Source of the DNA: Petrolisthes cinctipes | Lineage: Eukaryota; Arthropoda; Malacostraca; Decapoda; Porcellanidae | Direction: 5' to 3' | Assembly (NCBI GenBank): GCA_033782935.1 | Contig: JAWQEG010000369.1 | Location: 2,113,501 to 2,177,500, forward strand | Length of the DNA stretch: 64,000 nt | Part shown: positions 61,024 through 64,000 of the stretch, one piece after another | How positions within the stretch are numbered: position 1 is the stretch's first letter | Layout of the letters: the number at the start of each line of letters is the position of its first letter | Program-made: the position numbers and the translations under genes | Notes under the pieces: model-generated | What the model was told of the DNA's origin: nothing | Database searches by the model: none | The model's input: only the letters and a program-made list of their open reading frames with translations

Positions 61024-64000
61024 GCATGTTTTTAGCCTATATTTTGAAAATATTCTAGCAGTGTACAGATTGCTTCTGGGACCCCAAAATATTGAATTTT
61101 CGGGTGTTTTGAGCCTGAATTTGAGATATAAACGGGTACAGAAGATACATGCACATATTGACTTTGGGCACCAAAAATATCGATTTTCAGCATGTTTTGG
61201 GCCTGAATTTTGAAAATACTCTAACACGGAGTAGGCATGTACAGATCGCTTCTGGGACCCCAAAATATCGAATTTTCGGGTGTTTAGGGCCAGAATTTGA
61301 GATATAAACGGGTACAGAAGATGAATGCTCATATCGACTTTTGGGCCCCTAAAAGATCGATTTTCAGTATGTTTTTGGCCTGTATTTTGAAAATACTCTA
61401 ACACGGAGTAGGCATGTACAGATACCTTCTGGGACCTCTAAATATCGAATTTTCGGGTGTTATGGGACTGAATTTGAGATATCGATTTTTTGGCACCTAT
61501 AATATCGATTTTTAGCATGTTTTTAGCCTATATTTTGAAAATATTCTAGCACTGTGTAGGCATGTACAGATTGCTTCTGGGACCCCAAAATATTGAATTT
61601 TCGGGTGTTTTGAGCCTGAATTTGAGATATAAACGGGTACAGAAGATACATGCACATATTGACTTTGGGCATCTAAAATATCGATTTTCAGCATGTTTTG
61701 GGCCTGTATTTTGAAAATACTCTAACACTGAGTAGGCATGTACAGATTGCTTCTGGGACCCCAAAATATTGAATTTTCGGGTGTTTTGAGCCTGAATTTG
61801 AGATATAAACGGGTACTGAAGATGCATGCACATATCGACTTTTGTGCACCTAAAAGATCGATTTTCAGTATGTTTTGAGCATGTATTTTGAAAATACTCT
61901 AACACGGAGTAGGCATGTACAGATCGCTTCTGGGACCCCTAAATATCGAATTTTCGGGTGTTTTGGGACTAAATTTGAGATAACGACTTTTTGGCACCTA
62001 AAAGATCGATTTTTAGCATGTTTTTAGCCTATATTTTGAAAATATTCTAGCACTGAGTAGGCATGTACAGATTGCTTCTGGGACCCCAAAATATTGATTT
62101 TTCGGGTGTTTTGAGCCTGAATTTGAGATATAAACGGGTACAGAAGATACATGCACATATTGACTTTGGGCACCAAAAATATCGATTTTCAGCATGTTTT
62201 GGGCCTGAATTTTGAAAATACTCTAACACGGAGTAGGCATGTACAGATCGCTTCTGGGACCCCAAAATATCGAATTTTCGGGTGTTTAGGGCCAGAATTT
62301 GAGATATAAACGGATACAGAAGATGCATGCACATATCTACTTTTGGGCACCTAAAAGATCGATTTTCAGTATGTTTTTGGCCTGTATTTTGAAAATACTC
62401 TAACAAGGAGTAGGCATGTACAGATACCTTCTGGGACCTCTAAATATCGAATTTTCGTGTGTTTTGGGACTGAATTTGAGATATCGATTTTTTGGCACCT
62501 AAAATGTCGATTTTTAGCATGTTTTTAGCCTATATTTTGAAAATATTCTAGCACTGTTTAGGCATGTACAGATTGCTTCTGGGACCCCAAAATATTGAAT
62601 TTTCGGGTGTTTTGAGCCTGAATTTGAGATATAAACGGGTACAGAAGATACATGCACATATTGACTTTGGGCATCTAAAATATCGATTTTCAGCATGTTT
62701 TGGGCCTGTATTTTGAAAATAGTCTAAGACTGAGTAGGCATGTACAGATTGCTTCTGGGACCCCAAAATATTGAATTTTCGGGTGTTTTGAGCCTGAATT
62801 TGAGATATAAACGGGTACTGAAGATGCATGCACATATCGACTTTTGTGCACCTAAAAGATCGATTTTCAGTATGTTTTGAGCATGTATTTTGAAAATACT
62901 CTAACACGGAGTAGGCATGTACAGATCGCTTCTGGGACCCCTAAATATCGAATTTTCGGGTGTTTTGGGACTGAATTTGAGATATCGACTTTTTGGCACC
63001 TAAAAGATCGATTTTTAGCATGTTTTTAGCCTATATTTTGAAAATATTCTAGCACTGAGTAGGCATGTACAGATTGCTTCTGGGACCCCAAAATATTGAA
63101 TTTTCGGGTGTTTTGAGCCTGAATTTGAGATATAAACGGGTACAGAAGATACATGCACATATTGACTTTGGGCATCTAAAATATCGATTTTCAGCATGTT
63201 TTGGGCCTGTATTTTGAAAATACTCTAACACAGAGTAGGCATGTACAGATTGCTTCTGGGACCGCAAAATATTGAATTTTCGGGTGTTTTGAGCCTGAAT
63301 TTGAGATATAAACGGGTACTGAAGATGCATGCACATATCGACTTTTGTGCACCTAAAAGATCGATTTTCAGTATGTTTTGAGCATGTATTTTGAAAATAC
63401 TCTAACACGGAGTAGGCATATACAGATACCTTCCGGGACCTCTAAATATCGAATTTTCGGGTGTTTTGGGACTGAATTTGAGATATCGATTTTTTGGCAA
63501 CCTAAAATGTCGATTTTTAGCATGTTTTTAGCCTATATTTTGAAAATATTCTAGCACTGTGTAGGCATGTACAGATTGCTTCTGGGACACCAAAATATTG
63601 AATTTTCGGGTGTTTTGAGCCTGAATTTGAGATATAAACGGGTACAGAAGATACATGCACATATTGATTTTGGGCATCTAAAATTTCGATTTTCAGCATG
63701 TTTTGGGCCTGTATTTTGAATATACTCAAACACTGAGTAGGCATGTACAGATTGCTTCTGGGACCCCAAAATATTGAATTTTCGGGTGTTTTGAGCCTGA
63801 ATTTGAGATATAAACGGGTAGTGAAGATGCATGCACATATCGACTTTTGAGCACCTAAAAGATCGATTTTCAGTATGTTTTGAGCATGTATTTTGAAAAT
63901 ACTCTAACACGGAGTAGGCATGTACAGATCGCTTCTGGGACCCCTAAATATCGAATTTTCGGGTGTTTTGGGACTGAATTTGAGATATTGACTTTTTGGC
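61024..64000 (+). repeat. Regular trimer units at right end
   Basis: Unit starts 61024 (491), 61515 (501), 62016 (501), 62517 (501), 63018 (502) and 63520 (incomplete at window end). The 502 step comes from one inserted base (GGCAACCTAAAATG near 63497). Here the 491-bp type is rare, unlike the strict alternation at 741-3716. Confidence 0.85.

Larger units (their letters stand above)
36095..64000 (+). repeat. Satellite array, right block (same family, same orientation)
   Basis: The same monomer family continues on the same strand and in the same phase as the left block, so the element at 31993-36094 is an insertion into one array, not a boundary between two. Compared with the left block, this side shows more private variants and more irregular unit lengths (for example 484, 663, 673, 854, 855 and 1,209 bp). 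Ordinary 501/491-bp trimers run at 36531-38032, 39180-41674 and 61024-63519. The window ends inside a unit, so the array continues beyond it. Confidence 0.97.

Overview
The window is eukaryotic, non-genic, tandemly repeated DNA of the pericentromeric or centromeric satellite type. About 60 kb of the 64 kb is a head-to-tail satellite on one strand, interrupted once by a 4.1-kb transposable element. Nothing bacterial, plastid or mitochondrial is visible, and I find no intact protein-coding gene or RNA gene. The Tc1/mariner-like remnant, the short retroposon with a TTGA/TCAA tail and the GA microsatellites suit an arthropod, perhaps an insect. That placement is a guess from repeat style, not from a diagnostic gene.

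The basic monomer is about 177 bp. It exists in three lengths: full (176-177), minus 10 bp (166) and minus 29 bp (148). Trimers A-B-C (501 bp, or 491 bp with the short A') alternate to give a 992-bp hexamer A-B-C-A'-B'-C', seen cleanly at 741-3716. Local amplifications with other periods lie on top: 1,483 bp (3717-7674); 8,435 bp (9787-26656, two tandem copies with a nested 2,984-bp period); a reused 0.99-kb pair (26657-29633); about 1,665 bp (43030-48016, three copies); 1,174 bp (49648-51995); and 1,817 bp (51996-55629). The stretch 55630-61023 is irregular, with long runs of full-length monomers.

At 31993-36094 sits a foldback element flanked by a TA duplication. It has inverted arms of about 1.3 kb. 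Its centre starts exactly where a 5'-truncated, frameshifted Tc1-like transposase begins at NPIE (33305) and ends with GGWTRY at 33510. The right arm was later hit by a 308-bp retroposon with a 13-bp target duplication. Satellite phase is continuous across the element, and an unoccupied paralogous target lies at 38260.

The many open frames in the satellite, mostly antisense, arise because 177 is a multiple of three and one antisense frame lacks stops. I do not treat them as genes. Identity statements come from reading and phase arithmetic, not from computed alignments.
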